From Leclercia adecarboxylata (GTDB taxonomy: Bacteria > Pseudomonadota > Gammaproteobacteria > Enterobacterales > Enterobacteriaceae), in contig DERO01000026.1 in the NCBI GenBank assembly GCA_002360945.1, forward strand, positions 1 through 18,724: a DNA stretch of 18,724 nucleotides, given 5' to 3'. This document shows, piece by piece, positions 8,752 through 15,908 of the stretch (position 1 is its first letter; each line of letters opens with the position of its first letter). The notes beneath the pieces are model-generated. The model did no database searches. It had not been told where the DNA came from and worked only from the letters and a program-made list of their open reading frames with translations. The position numbers and the translations under genes are program-made.

Positions 8752-11700
8752 CTAATTATATTTATACAGCGGCAACAGATAGCGTCGGGCCTCGTCGGTG
8801 ATGGCCTCGAAGTACTCTGGCTCAAGGGTTCGCCACAGGCGTTGATACCAGACGTCGTCCCCTTCCCCACGCACAATCATGTTGCCTTCGTAAGCCTGCA
8901 AAAACTTGCTGCGCGCTTTTTGCAGGGTCGCATCATCCGTTAACATCGCATCATTTTTGGCGTCGTAACAGGTTTTAATCCATGCCCCCCCACTTTCTGG
9001 CAGCAGCAGCAGCGGCGTATTCATCCCCTGCCGGTAGCCTTCAACCAGCTGCGAGAGATACTCCATGGCCTGCGCAGCAGGCAGTGCCGGGAAGCGCCAT
9101 TCACCGTCTTTACGCACAAACAGCCGGCTCTCACCTTCGCCACCGCTTGCACAATAGACAAGGTGTTCCAGCCAAAGTTGCAAACCTTGCGAAACGCTGA
9201 GCATCGACGGCCGCCAGCGCAGCAGCCCGTCAGGCTGCACATGCTGCAGCCACCCCGTCAGATTCACGCCGTTGCAGTTGAGATCGATCTCCATGCTCTG
9301 GCCGGGCTGGCGACACTCAATCACCCGCTCAGCCAGGACCTGCATCTCCTCACACTGGGCATCCCAGGTGATTTCCCCGAAGGCGCCATACGGCAGCTGG
9401 CCCGCCGCGCGATAGCGGCGGAACAGCTTCTGCGCATCCTCCTGCTCCACCAGCGCGTTGAGCAGCTGCTGGTTTAACTGGTAGCGGCTTAGCCCGTCCA
9501 GGGTAAAGGGCTCCGCATCCGGGATCTCGCTCTCTTCGGAGCGGAAATGGACCTGTAATCGCATCTGGAAAAAGGCCCGCACCGGATGGGCCCAGAAACG
9601 CTGGAGCTGTTCAAACGCGATCGTTTCCAGCGGCAGAGGGTCCAGGGTCTGGATAAAGTCGCCATGGGCTATCCCTTCCCGCTTCGCGGCCGGTAGCCAC
9701 TCCCGGGCGTAGCTCTGCTGCTCGTTGTTCTTGTAGTTGACGGCATCAAACGGCATACGGCTGTGACAGCAGGTGATATGCGCCTTCACGCGCTGTTCGC
9801 TCTCATCGCAGTTAAGGTGCTCATCTCCCGGCAGGTAGTGGCTTTGTCCGATGTAGTCCACCAGCTCCTGAACCAGCACCGACGGGAAACGTTCGCTGTT
9901 ATCCTGGATGGAACGGCCGATATAGCTGATATAGAGCTGCTGTTGGGCGGAGATCAGCGCCTCGAGGAACAGATAGCGGTCGTCATCGCGACGGCTACGG
10001 TCGCCGCGCTGGGACTGCTGGCTCATTAAATCAAACCCCAGCGGCGCCAGCGCACGCGGGTAGACGCCGTCGTTCATGCCCAGCAGGCAGACCACCTTAA
10101 ACGGAATGGAGCGCATCGGCATCAGGGTGCAGATGTTCACCGGCCCAGCGAGGAAGCGCTGGCTGATACGCTCCTGGTCGAGACGCAGCGTAAGTTCATC
10201 GCGTAACAACGACAGGGGGATCGCTTCGCCATAGTGCGAGGAGATCCCCTCATCAATGATGGCCTGCCACTGCTGCTCGATGAGCGCCATTGCCGCTTCG
10301 GTTTCCTGATCCGGCAGGAAGAAATCATTGAGCATCTCCCGGCATACCGGCATCCACTCCTCGAGCGAGCGCGACTTCATCAGCTCCCGCCGCCAGCGGT
10401 TAAGCTGCATCAGCAGCGAAGCCAGATGGCCGACCAGCTCGGCAATTAAGCCACTGGATTCGTCATACGGCAGGACAGCATTCCACTCCCCCTGACTGCT
10501 CTCCATGGCGTAGCCGAGGAGCATGCGCGTCAGGCCAAACTGCCAGGTATGCTGACCGGTGACCGGCAGCTCAAACTCCTGCACGTTGTCATCGTCCATC
10601 CCCCAGCGGACGCCGGATTCGTTGACCCACTGGCGCAGGTAGCGCAGCGCATCCTCGTCAATATCAAAACGAGCCGCCAGCACCGGCACGTCCAGCAGGG
10701 CCAGCACATCTTCCGGCACGAAGCGACTGTCCGGCAGGGAAAGCAGGCTGACAAATGCCTGCAGGGCCGGGTGCGACTGGCGTGCACGGCGGTCCGATAT
10801 GGCAAACGGCAGGTAGCGATCGCCCGTTGCGCTGCCAAACACCGCCTGGATATAGGGGCTGTAGCTGTCGATGTCGGCCACCATCACCACGATATCGCGC
10901 GGCGTTAGCTGCGGATCGTCCTCCAGCATCGCCAGCAGTTTGTCGTGCAGTACCTCCACCTCACGCTGTGGGCTGTGGCACAGGTGGATCGTTACGCTGC
11001 GATCGTCAGGATCGAGCAGCCGCTTGTTGGCGCTATTGGCAAACTCGGCGGCGGTGACGCCTGCCACTGCGCGGTTATCCAGATCCAGAATATCCCGCTG
11101 CACATTATGCAGCAGGCTGTCCGGGGTGATATCCGCGAAGGCATCGACATCCCCTTCACCGGAAGCGGTAAGCTCGGAGAGCATGTAGATATAGTCACGC
11201 CCCAGTTTTCCCCAGGAGGCCAGCAGCGGATTCGGCAGGTTCTGAATGCCCTGTTCGTCAAAAAGATCCGCCGCCGTCTCGCTGTCTTTAAACAGCGGCA
11301 CCGCACGTTCGTCAAACAGGCGACGACGCTGGCGCGTAACGATGCGGGCCAGCCAGCGGGCATCCTGAATATCCCCCCAGTAATGCCGGCAGGGATTGGT
11401 GAACAGAATATGAATGTCGATGTGCCGACCCAGCGCATTCAGCGCTCTCAGGTAGACTGGCGGCAAGGCGGAGATGCCGCAGATAAAGACCCGGGACGGC
11501 AGTCCGGCAGGCGGCACGGAGGCCGACTCCAGCGTGGCGATAAAACGTTCATAGAGGTTGGCACGGTGCCACTGCGGCTGGCCCAGCTGTTCGGTGTGTT
11601 CCACCAGCGCTTTCCACAGCGGCGCCTGCCAGATCTGCGCCTGGTCAAGGCCGTCAATCAGTTCGCCCGCTTCCCAGCGGGTTAACCACTCGGGGCGATA

Positions 11701-12120
11701 GACCAGATACTGGTCATAGAGATCGGCGGTACGGGACGCCAGCTGAAACAGTTTTCGCTTGTCGGTATCGTCGTTCAGGTAGTGGCGCAGCATGGCGAAC
11801 TCGTCATGCGTCAGCATCTCCGGCAGCAGCGTCATCAGCTTCCAGCTCATGCTCTGCTTGTTGAACGCGCTCTGTTTGGGGATCTCCGGCAGCACGCGAA
11901 CAAACATATCCCAGATAAAGCTGGCAGGCAGCGGGAAATCAATGTTGGCGGCAATACCAAACTTTTGCGACAGGGACATCTGCAGCCACTGGGCCATACC
12001 GGTGCTCTGAACCAGGATCATCTCCGGTTCAAAGGGATCGTCGAGCCGCTGCTGCTCGACGATAAATTCCATCAGTGCTTCCAGCACATCAAGACGGTTT
12101 GAGTGGTAGACCCTTAACAT
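8752..12120 (-). CDS. recC: exodeoxyribonuclease V gamma subunit RecC
   Basis: RecC splits the DNA strands in RecBCD and scans the 3' strand for Chi. Starting at the ATG at 12120 gives 1122 residues beginning MLRVYHSNRLD, the E. coli length. A TTG four codons upstream is open, but the ATG has GGGAG about 6 nt before it and matches the family N-terminus. The protein has the inactivated helicase-like N-terminal half and the degenerate nuclease-like C-terminus of the family, with conserved stretches such as FICGISALPPVYL, CHSPQREVEVLHDKLLAML and GPVNICTLMPMRSIPFKVV. Residues implicated in Chi recognition are kept (see findings). It starts 12 bp after the ppdC stop, so it is probably cotranscribed with the pseudopilin genes, though an internal promoter is possible. 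The stop is TAG. Confidence 0.98.
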   Translation of the reverse strand: MLRVYHSNRLDVLEALMEFIVEQQRLDDPFEPEMILVQSTGMAQWLQMSLSQKFGIAANIDFPLPASFIWDMFVRVLPEIPKQSAFNKQSMSWKLMTLLPEMLTHDEFAMLRHYLNDDTDKRKLFQLASRTADLYDQYLVYRPEWLTRWEAGELIDGLDQAQIWQAPLWKALVEHTEQLGQPQWHRANLYERFIATLESASVPPAGLPSRVFICGISALPPVYLRALNALGRHIDIHILFTNPCRHYWGDIQDARWLARIVTRQRRRLFDERAVPLFKDSETAADLFDEQGIQNLPNPLLASWGKLGRDYIYMLSELTASGEGDVDAFADITPDSLLHNVQRDILDLDNRAVAGVTAAEFANSANKRLLDPDDRSVTIHLCHSPQREVEVLHDKLLAMLEDDPQLTPRDIVVMVADIDSYSPYIQAVFGSATGDRYLPFAISDRRARQSHPALQAFVSLLSLPDSRFVPEDVLALLDVPVLAARFDIDEDALRYLRQWVNESGVRWGMDDDNVQEFELPVTGQHTWQFGLTRMLLGYAMESSQGEWNAVLPYDESSGLIAELVGHLASLLMQLNRWRRELMKSRSLEEWMPVCREMLNDFFLPDQETEAAMALIEQQWQAIIDEGISSHYGEAIPLSLLRDELTLRLDQERISQRFLAGPVNICTLMPMRSIPFKVVCLLGMNDGVYPRALAPLGFDLMSQQSQRGDRSRRDDDRYLFLEALISAQQQLYISYIGRSIQDNSERFPSVLVQELVDYIGQSHYLPGDEHLNCDESEQRVKAHITCCHSRMPFDAVNYKNNEQQSYAREWLPAAKREGIAHGDFIQTLDPLPLETIAFEQLQRFWAHPVRAFFQMRLQVHFRSEESEIPDAEPFTLDGLSRYQLNQQLLNALVEQEDAQKLFRRYRAAGQLPYGAFGEITWDAQCEEMQVLAERVIECRQPGQSMEIDLNCNGVNLTGWLQHVQPDGLLRWRPSMLSVSQGLQLWLEHLVYCASGGEGESRLFVRKDGEWRFPALPAAQAMEYLSQLVEGYRQGMNTPLLLLPESGGAWIKTCYDAKNDAMLTDDATLQKARSKFLQAYEGNMIVRGEGDDVWYQRLWRTLEPEYFEAITDEARRYLLPLYKYN

Positions 12121-12132
12121 TGCTGCTCCCAA

Positions 12133-12456
12133 CTACTGGCTAACCGGGCAGTGCAGGCGCGTCATTTGACCCTGCCGACCCAATGGAGAAATAAGTGAGA
12201 CCGAGATGCTGACACATCCGGCCGGTGTTGTCTGCACCCTGTTTATCTGCCAGCCTGGCGGGAGATCCCCGGCGGCCAGCTGTGACTGAGACCAGACATG
12301 ACGCCAGAGCTGGCGATACTGCTCCAGGGTGACAAACCGGCTGGCTAAAACACGATGGTAACCCGCCAGCCCGGTGACGACCATCACCATCAGCATCATG
12401 GCCAGCAGGACCTCGACGATGCTGAACCCCTCCTGTTTCGCTACGGTTGCTGACAT
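12133..12456 (-). CDS. ppdC: minor pseudopilin PpdC (prepilin-type N-terminal methylation domain)
   Basis: PpdC is a type IV pilin-like minor subunit related to GspI/PulI that helps initiate pilus or pseudopilus assembly in the inner membrane. The true start is the ATG at 12456, giving 107 residues as in E. coli; a longer open frame extends upstream, but only this ATG has a strong site (AAGGAGAG, about 7 nt) and the expected N-terminus. The prepilin peptidase site is Gly10|Phe11 (KQEG|FSIVEVLLAM), with the conserved Glu at mature position 5, followed by a hydrophobic helix to about residue 31. Cys81 and Cys103 may form a disulfide. It overlaps ygdB by 16 bp. Confidence 0.93.
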   Translation of the reverse strand: MSATVAKQEGFSIVEVLLAMMLMVMVVTGLAGYHRVLASRFVTLEQYRQLWRHVWSQSQLAAGDLPPGWQINRVQTTPAGCVSISVSLISPLGRQGQMTRLHCPVSQ

Positions 12457-12845
12457 AAAGCTCTCTCCTTCATAGGGCAGAAATCGCTCCAGCCGTGCGG
12501 CGAAAAATGCACGCCGTCGGGCGTGACCTCGCCCAGTCGCCACAACGTTACGCCACCGCTGGTGGCAATAAGCAGCGCGCGCTCTTCCAGAATGCGCAAG
12601 CAGACGCGCCACGGCTGCTGCGGATGCTCTCGGCACGCGAATGCCGCCTGGGTTTGCCAGGGGAGCGTTCTTCCCCACTCCAGCGCAGACTGGGCGACGG
12701 CCTGATTCTGTATCGCCTGACGTTCTGTACTGACGATACGCGTCAGGGCAGCCAACTGCTGGTTGAGCCCGGCCAGCATCAGGCTGCCGAGCATCAACAG
12801 CAGAAGCACCAGCGCCAGCGACGACATCCCCTGCTGCCGGTTCAC
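12441..12845 (-). CDS. ygdB: minor pseudopilin YgdB (PulK/PilX-like)
   Basis: This is the third gene of the four-gene minor pseudopilin cluster, 134 residues (E. coli about 135). The N-terminus has a prepilin-like cleavage site, Gly6|Met7, followed by a hydrophobic helix (residues 8-25). Mature position 5 is Ala, not the Glu found in the other three, a trait shared with GspK-type tip subunits. Cysteines are at 71, 82, 123 and 131, enough for two disulfides. The start is GTG, overlapping the ppdB stop as GTGA. No clear ribosome-binding site precedes it, so translation probably depends on coupling with ppdB. The C-terminus GWSDFCPMKERALCQ matches the YgdB family. It is expected to act with PpdA, PpdB and PpdC as an initiation complex at the pilus tip. 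Confidence 0.9.
   Translation of the reverse strand: MNRQQGMSSLALVLLLLMLGSLMLAGLNQQLAALTRIVSTERQAIQNQAVAQSALEWGRTLPWQTQAAFACREHPQQPWRVCLRILEERALLIATSGGVTLWRLGEVTPDGVHFSPHGWSDFCPMKERALCQQP
12558..12565 (+). promoter_or_regulatory. Chi octamer (plus strand)
   Basis: GCTGGTGG reads along the plus strand here, opposite the ygdB coding sense. It is the only plus-strand copy I found in the window. Confidence 0.85.
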
Positions 12846-13405
12846 AGATTAAACCCGGTCACGGTGTGGCGCGCCTCGACCTCACCATCGCGCCGTCCGT
12901 TGACGGAGGCCGCCAGCGTCAGGCTCAGTTCCGGCGCAAAACCCGCACGTGAAATGCGCTGGACCTGAAAACGCTGAACCCTGATCCTGTCAGGATCGGT
13001 CATTCTCTCCCAACCCTTTCCCTCGCACTGCGTCGCACCTCGCAACGTTTCCAGTGCGCCGCCGTTGAGGCGAAAGCCGGTCTGCTCTGCGGCGGTAGAT
13101 GGCATGGTTTCCCAGCGGCCGTTGCTGTTTTCATCCCACTGGACAATGACGCATTCGCCGCGCTGGCCAATCATCAATGCCTCGCCTTCGCACTTGTCGG
13201 CGCAATACCCGGCCCGCTGCAGATGCTTTCCGATGCCGTTAATGCGCAGCCAGAGCTCCTCTTCCAGCTCCTGCTGCTTCGTCAGCCCCATTATGGACCG
13301 CTGTAGCGCGGGCAAGAAGCGCGCCGCACTCATCAACAGCACGCTGCCTATCGCCATGGCGATCAGCACCTCGATGAGGGAGAACCCCTGCTGCTTTACC
13401 GGCAT
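12842..13405 (-). CDS. ppdB: minor pseudopilin PpdB (GspJ/PulJ-like)
   Basis: PpdB is the largest minor pseudopilin of the set at 187 residues, the E. coli length. The prepilin peptidase site is Gly7|Phe8 (KQQG|FSLIEVLIAMAIG), with Glu at mature position 5 and a transmembrane helix to about residue 27. Cysteines at 68, 72, 85 and 127 allow two disulfides in the periplasmic domain. The ATG lies 10 bp inside the ppdA 3' end and is preceded by GGGAGAG about 6 nt upstream. Downstream it overlaps ygdB (GTGA). In E. coli these proteins can stand in for type II secretion pseudopilins in starting fibre assembly; that role is inferred here from homology. Confidence 0.93.
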   Translation of the reverse strand: MPVKQQGFSLIEVLIAMAIGSVLLMSAARFLPALQRSIMGLTKQQELEEELWLRINGIGKHLQRAGYCADKCEGEALMIGQRGECVIVQWDENSNGRWETMPSTAAEQTGFRLNGGALETLRGATQCEGKGWERMTDPDRIRVQRFQVQRISRAGFAPELSLTLAASVNGRRDGEVEARHTVTGFNL

Positions 13406-13860
13406 GCGAACTCTCCCTTACCGTTGCACATGCGGATACGCCCCCACGCGGATACGAGGATCAGCCACTCTCCGGCCTGGCTTTGCAGGCGTACGCGTCC
13501 GGCCCAGGCGGTATCCCGTAGACCGTAGAAACCCAGCGCAGGCGTCAGCTCGGTGAGCTGAATGTCTGGCCACTGCGGCATGAGGACAAAAGCGTTGTCC
13601 GCCTGGCACTCCGGGATGCCGGTCTTTAACAGACACCACTTTTTACCGTCCTGTTTCAGGGCCACGATATGGTCCCGGTTATTGCGCCAGGCGTCGTTTC
13701 GCAGCACCACCAGATAATCCCGCACCTGGCGCGCCGTCTGCCACAGCTGCTGTTGCTGCTGCCAGCGTCGCCAGCCGTAGAGCCCTGCCGCGCTGAGCGT
13801 CACGATCAGCGAGAGGGCGATCAGCATTTCCATGAGGGTAAAGCCCTTTTCCTTTTTCAT
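13396..13860 (-). CDS. ppdA: minor pseudopilin PpdA (GspH-like)
   Basis: PpdA opens the pseudopilin cluster. Its 154 residues (E. coli about 156) begin MKKEKG|FTLMEMLIALSLIV: cleavage after Gly6, Glu at mature position 5, hydrophobic helix to about residue 26. The rest resembles a GspH-type domain, with FYGLRDTAWAGRVRLQ (111-126) and SAWGRIRMC (137-145). Cysteines are at 76, 85, 145 and 153. The ATG at 13860 has no obvious Shine-Dalgarno sequence in the 20 nt before it, which suggests weak or conditional translation. In E. coli this cluster belongs to the Sxy-CRP competence-like regulon; I could not find a convincing CRP-S site here. Confidence 0.93.
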   Translation of the reverse strand: MKKEKGFTLMEMLIALSLIVTLSAAGLYGWRRWQQQQQLWQTARQVRDYLVVLRNDAWRNNRDHIVALKQDGKKWCLLKTGIPECQADNAFVLMPQWPDIQLTELTPALGFYGLRDTAWAGRVRLQSQAGEWLILVSAWGRIRMCNGKGEFACR

Positions 13861-13934
13861 GGCGGCAGTGTGCCGTGAGGAAAAAAACGGTTCGAGAGAC
13901 AGATGTGCAGATTACGAGGCGCTTTCCGCACTTT

Positions 13935-13964
13935 CGCGGGAATTGCAGCGCGTTGCAACCCGCG
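13935..13964. repeat. bulged GC-rich hairpin upstream of ppdA
   Basis: CGCGGG (13935-13940) pairs with CCCGCG (13959-13964), and TTGCA (13943-13947) pairs with TGCAA (13954-13958) around GCGCGT. Two unpaired A residues (13941-13942) sit on one side. That is eleven base pairs with a 2-nt bulge. It lies about 75 bp upstream of the ppdA start and about 35 bp beyond the thyA terminator T-tract, with no T-tract of its own. The inner TTGCA-N6-TGCAA is a perfect dyad and could also be a protein-binding site. Confidence 0.5.
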
Positions 13965-13998
13965 CGGATGCAGGCTCGCAAAACCCTCATGCGGGCAT

Positions 13999-14026
13999 AA
14001 AAAAACCGGCGCACAGGGCGCCGGTT
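13999..14026 (-). terminator. rho-independent terminator of lgt-thyA
   Basis: On the minus strand a perfect 9-bp GC-rich stem (14026-14018 with 14012-14004, AACCGGCGC with GCGCCGGTT) closes a 5-nt loop. It runs straight into seven T residues (14005-13999). It lies 17 bp after the thyA stop. This is a textbook intrinsic terminator separating lgt-thyA from the pseudopilin-recC unit. Confidence 0.93.
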
Positions 14027-14043
14027 GTGTCAGGATTGCAGCA

Positions 14044-14838
14044 TCAGATGGCTACAGGGGCTTTGATACCCGGATGCGGGTCGTAACCTTCAATTTCGAA
14101 ATCTTCGAAGCGGTAGTCGAAAATGGAGTCCGGTTTACGTTTGATCACCAGCTTCGGCAGCGCGCGCGGCTCACGGGTCAACTGCAGGTGGGTCTGCTCC
14201 ATATGGTTGCTGTACAGGTGGGTATCGCCACCGGTCCAGACAAAGTCACCCACTTCCAGGTCACACTGCTGGGCCATCATATGCACCAGCAGCGCATAGC
14301 TGGCGATGTTGAACGGCAGGCCGAGGAACACGTCGCAGGAGCGCTGGTAGAGCTGGCAGGAGAGCTTGCCATCCGCCACGTAGAACTGGAAAAACGCGTG
14401 GCACGGAGCCAGTGCCATCTTGTCCAGTTCGCCCACGTTCCAGGCCGACACGATGATACGGCGCGAGTCTGGATCGTTTTTCAGCTGGTTCACCACGGTG
14501 GTGATCTGGTCAATATGGCGGCCATCTGGCGTTGGCCAGGCGCGCCACTGTTTGCCGTAGACCGGGCCCAGATCGCCGTTTTCATCCGCCCATTCGTCCC
14601 AGATGGAGACGTTGTTCTCACGCAGATAAGCGATATTGGTGTCGCCCTGCAGGAACCACAGCAGTTCATGGATGATAGAGCGTAAATGGCAGCGCTTGGT
14701 CGTGACCAGCGGAAAGCCTTCCTGCAGGTTGAAGCGCATCTGGTGGCCAAAAATGGAGACCGTGCCGGTACCGGTGCGATCGTTCTTTGGCGTGCCCTCA
14801 TCGAGCACTTTTTGCATCAGTTCAAGATACTGTTTCAT
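14044..14838 (-). CDS. thyA: thymidylate synthase ThyA
   Basis: ThyA makes dTMP from dUMP, using 5,10-methylenetetrahydrofolate as both carbon donor and reductant, in the cytoplasm. The 264-residue protein has the E. coli length. The catalytic Cys146 lies in [14 protein letters not shown], with phosphate-binding Arg21 (NDRTGTGT) and Arg126/Arg127 ([13 protein letters not shown]). Other family landmarks are [23 protein letters not shown] and the C-terminal IKAPVAI that closes over the active site. The ATG is 6 nt after the lgt stop, and its GAGGA ribosome-binding site overlaps that stop, so thyA translation is probably coupled to lgt. A strong terminator follows. Confidence 0.99.
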   Translation of the reverse strand: MKQYLELMQKVLDEGTPKNDRTGTGTVSIFGHQMRFNLQEGFPLVTTKRCHLRSIIHELLWFLQGDTNIAYLRENNVSIWDEWADENGDLGPVYGKQWRAWPTPDGRHIDQITTVVNQLKNDPDSRRIIVSAWNVGELDKMALAPCHAFFQFYVADGKLSCQLYQRSCDVFLGLPFNIASYALLVHMMAQQCDLEVGDFVWTGGDTHLYSNHMEQTHLQLTREPRALPKLVIKRKPDSIFDYRFEDFEIEGYDPHPGIKAPVAI

Positions 14839-14844
14839 GATTCC

Positions 14845-15717
14845 TCAGGAGACCTGTTGCTGTGGACGACGGTACGCCCAGACCATCATCGCGATACCCG
14901 CGACGATCATCGGAATGGAGAGGATCTGCCCCATGCTGATGTACTGAACCCAGGTTCCGGTAAACTGCGCATCCGGCTGGCGGAAGAACTCAACGATGAT
15001 GCGGAACGCGCCATAACCAATCAGGAACAGGCCCGATACGGAGCCCGTCGGACGCGGTTTACGGATGAACAGGTTCAGAATGATAAACAGCACCACACCT
15101 TCCAGCGCCATTTCATACAGCTGGGACATATGGCGCGGGAGCACGCCGTAAGTGTCGAAAATTGACTGCCACTCAGGGTGCGATGGCAGCAGCGCGATAT
15201 CTTCGGCACGGGACTGCGGGAACAGCATGGTAAAGGAGACGCTCGGATCGACGCGGCCCCACAGTTCGCCGTTGATGAAGTTACCGAGACGACCGGCACC
15301 CAGACCAAACGGGATCAGGGGAGCAATAAAATCAGCCACCTGGAAGAAGCTGCGTTTGGTGCGTTTGGCGAAGATGACCATCACCAGGATGACGCCAATC
15401 AGGCCACCGTGGAAGGACATGCCGCCATCCCAGACGCGGAACAGGTAGAGCGGATCCGCCAGGAAGACCGGGAAGTTATAGAACAGCACGTAGCCGATAC
15501 GTCCACCGAGGAAAACACCGAGGAAACCGGCATACAGCAGGTTTTCCACTTCGTCTTTGGTCCAGCCACTGCCAGGGCGTTTGGCGCGACGGCCAGCCAG
15601 CCACATGGCAAAGACGAAACCGACCAGATACATCAGGCCGTACCAGTGAAGCGCAACGGGTCCAATTGAGAAAATGACCGGATCAAACTCCGGAAAATGC
15701 AGATAGCCACTGTTCAT
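14845..15717 (-). CDS. lgt: phosphatidylglycerol-prolipoprotein diacylglyceryl transferase Lgt
   Basis: Lgt transfers diacylglycerol from phosphatidylglycerol to the lipobox cysteine of prolipoproteins, the first step of lipoprotein maturation at the inner membrane. The protein has 290 residues (E. coli 291) and several hydrophobic spans consistent with the seven-helix family fold. Key residues fall at E. coli numbers: Tyr26, His103 ([11 protein letters not shown]), Arg143 and Asn146 ([15 protein letters not shown]), Gly154, Tyr235 and Arg239 ([11 protein letters not shown]). The ATG at 15717 is preceded only by a weak GGTGA about 5 nt upstream. It lies upstream of thyA and shares its transcript; an extended -10 promoter is seen about 90 bp upstream. 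Confidence 0.98.
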   Translation of the reverse strand: MNSGYLHFPEFDPVIFSIGPVALHWYGLMYLVGFVFAMWLAGRRAKRPGSGWTKDEVENLLYAGFLGVFLGGRIGYVLFYNFPVFLADPLYLFRVWDGGMSFHGGLIGVILVMVIFAKRTKRSFFQVADFIAPLIPFGLGAGRLGNFINGELWGRVDPSVSFTMLFPQSRAEDIALLPSHPEWQSIFDTYGVLPRHMSQLYEMALEGVVLFIILNLFIRKPRPTGSVSGLFLIGYGAFRIIVEFFRQPDAQFTGTWVQYISMGQILSIPMIVAGIAMMVWAYRRPQQQVS

Positions 15718-15804
15718 CTGTCACCACAAGATGTTGTTATTCCGCTGAAAGTGGACAGCGGCAGAGATGCGCGCAAAGGATTACCCTGCGCTCCAAAGTT
15801 GCGA

Positions 15805-15813
15805 ATCATAGCA
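15805..15813 (-). promoter_or_regulatory. candidate extended -10 promoter for lgt-thyA
   Basis: On the minus strand TGCTATGAT (15813-15805) is an extended -10 element: TG, one base, then TATGAT, a five-of-six match. The -35 position at a 17-bp spacing (GCAACC) is a poor match, which extended -10 promoters tolerate. The start site would be near 15797, about 80 nt before the lgt ATG. Confidence 0.4.
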
Positions 15814-15876
15814 CAAGCGAGCGTGGAGGTTGCGCCCGAGATGTAAAAGATGTGTATAGAGACTTCGCGCAGTTTG

Positions 15877-15900
15877 TATCCCTCCCCGGAGGAAGGGATA
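15877..15900 (-). terminator. hairpin just after ptsP, possible terminator or 3'-end stabiliser
   Basis: In minus-strand RNA, UAUCCCUUCC (15900-15891) pairs with GGGAGGGAUA (15886-15877) around a UCCG tetraloop: ten pairs, one of them a U-G wobble. On the plus strand that pair would be a C-A mismatch, so the structure favours minus-strand RNA. It begins 8 nt after the ptsP stop. No T-tract follows, so it may only partly terminate and could instead protect the ptsP 3' end, with some read-through into lgt. Confidence 0.5.
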
Positions 15901-15908
15901 TCTGATGC

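Larger units (their letters stand above)
13861..14043. other. thyA-ppdA intergenic region
   Basis: These 183 bp hold the thyA terminator (13999-14026) and a bulged hairpin (13935-13964). The ppdA promoter should lie between about 13998 and 13861 on the minus strand, but no hexamer pair with acceptable spacing stands out. A lone TAATCT near 13903-13908 could serve as a -10 without a matching -35, which would suit an activator-dependent promoter. Confidence 0.5.

Noticed and set aside
8755..8760. Perfect TATAAT on the minus strand at the end of recC
   Set aside because: No -35-like hexamer lies 16-18 bp upstream. The pair at 8704-8732 is better spaced for ptrA.
12121..12132. TTG start four codons upstream of the recC ATG
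   Set aside because: The ATG at 12120 has GGGAG at proper spacing and gives the exact family length and N-terminus; the TTG would put that site inside the gene.
12457..12678. A 74-codon upstream extension of the ppdC frame
   Set aside because: The extension is Arg/Ala-rich and overlaps ygdB. The internal ATG at 12456 has a strong ribosome-binding site and gives the expected prepilin N-terminus and length.
13965..13985. Possible CRP-S site (TTTTGCGA on the minus strand) upstream of ppdA
   Set aside because: Only one half-site matches; the other half is poor at the required 6-bp spacing. Regulation by Sxy-CRP is known for the E. coli cluster but is not shown by this sequence.
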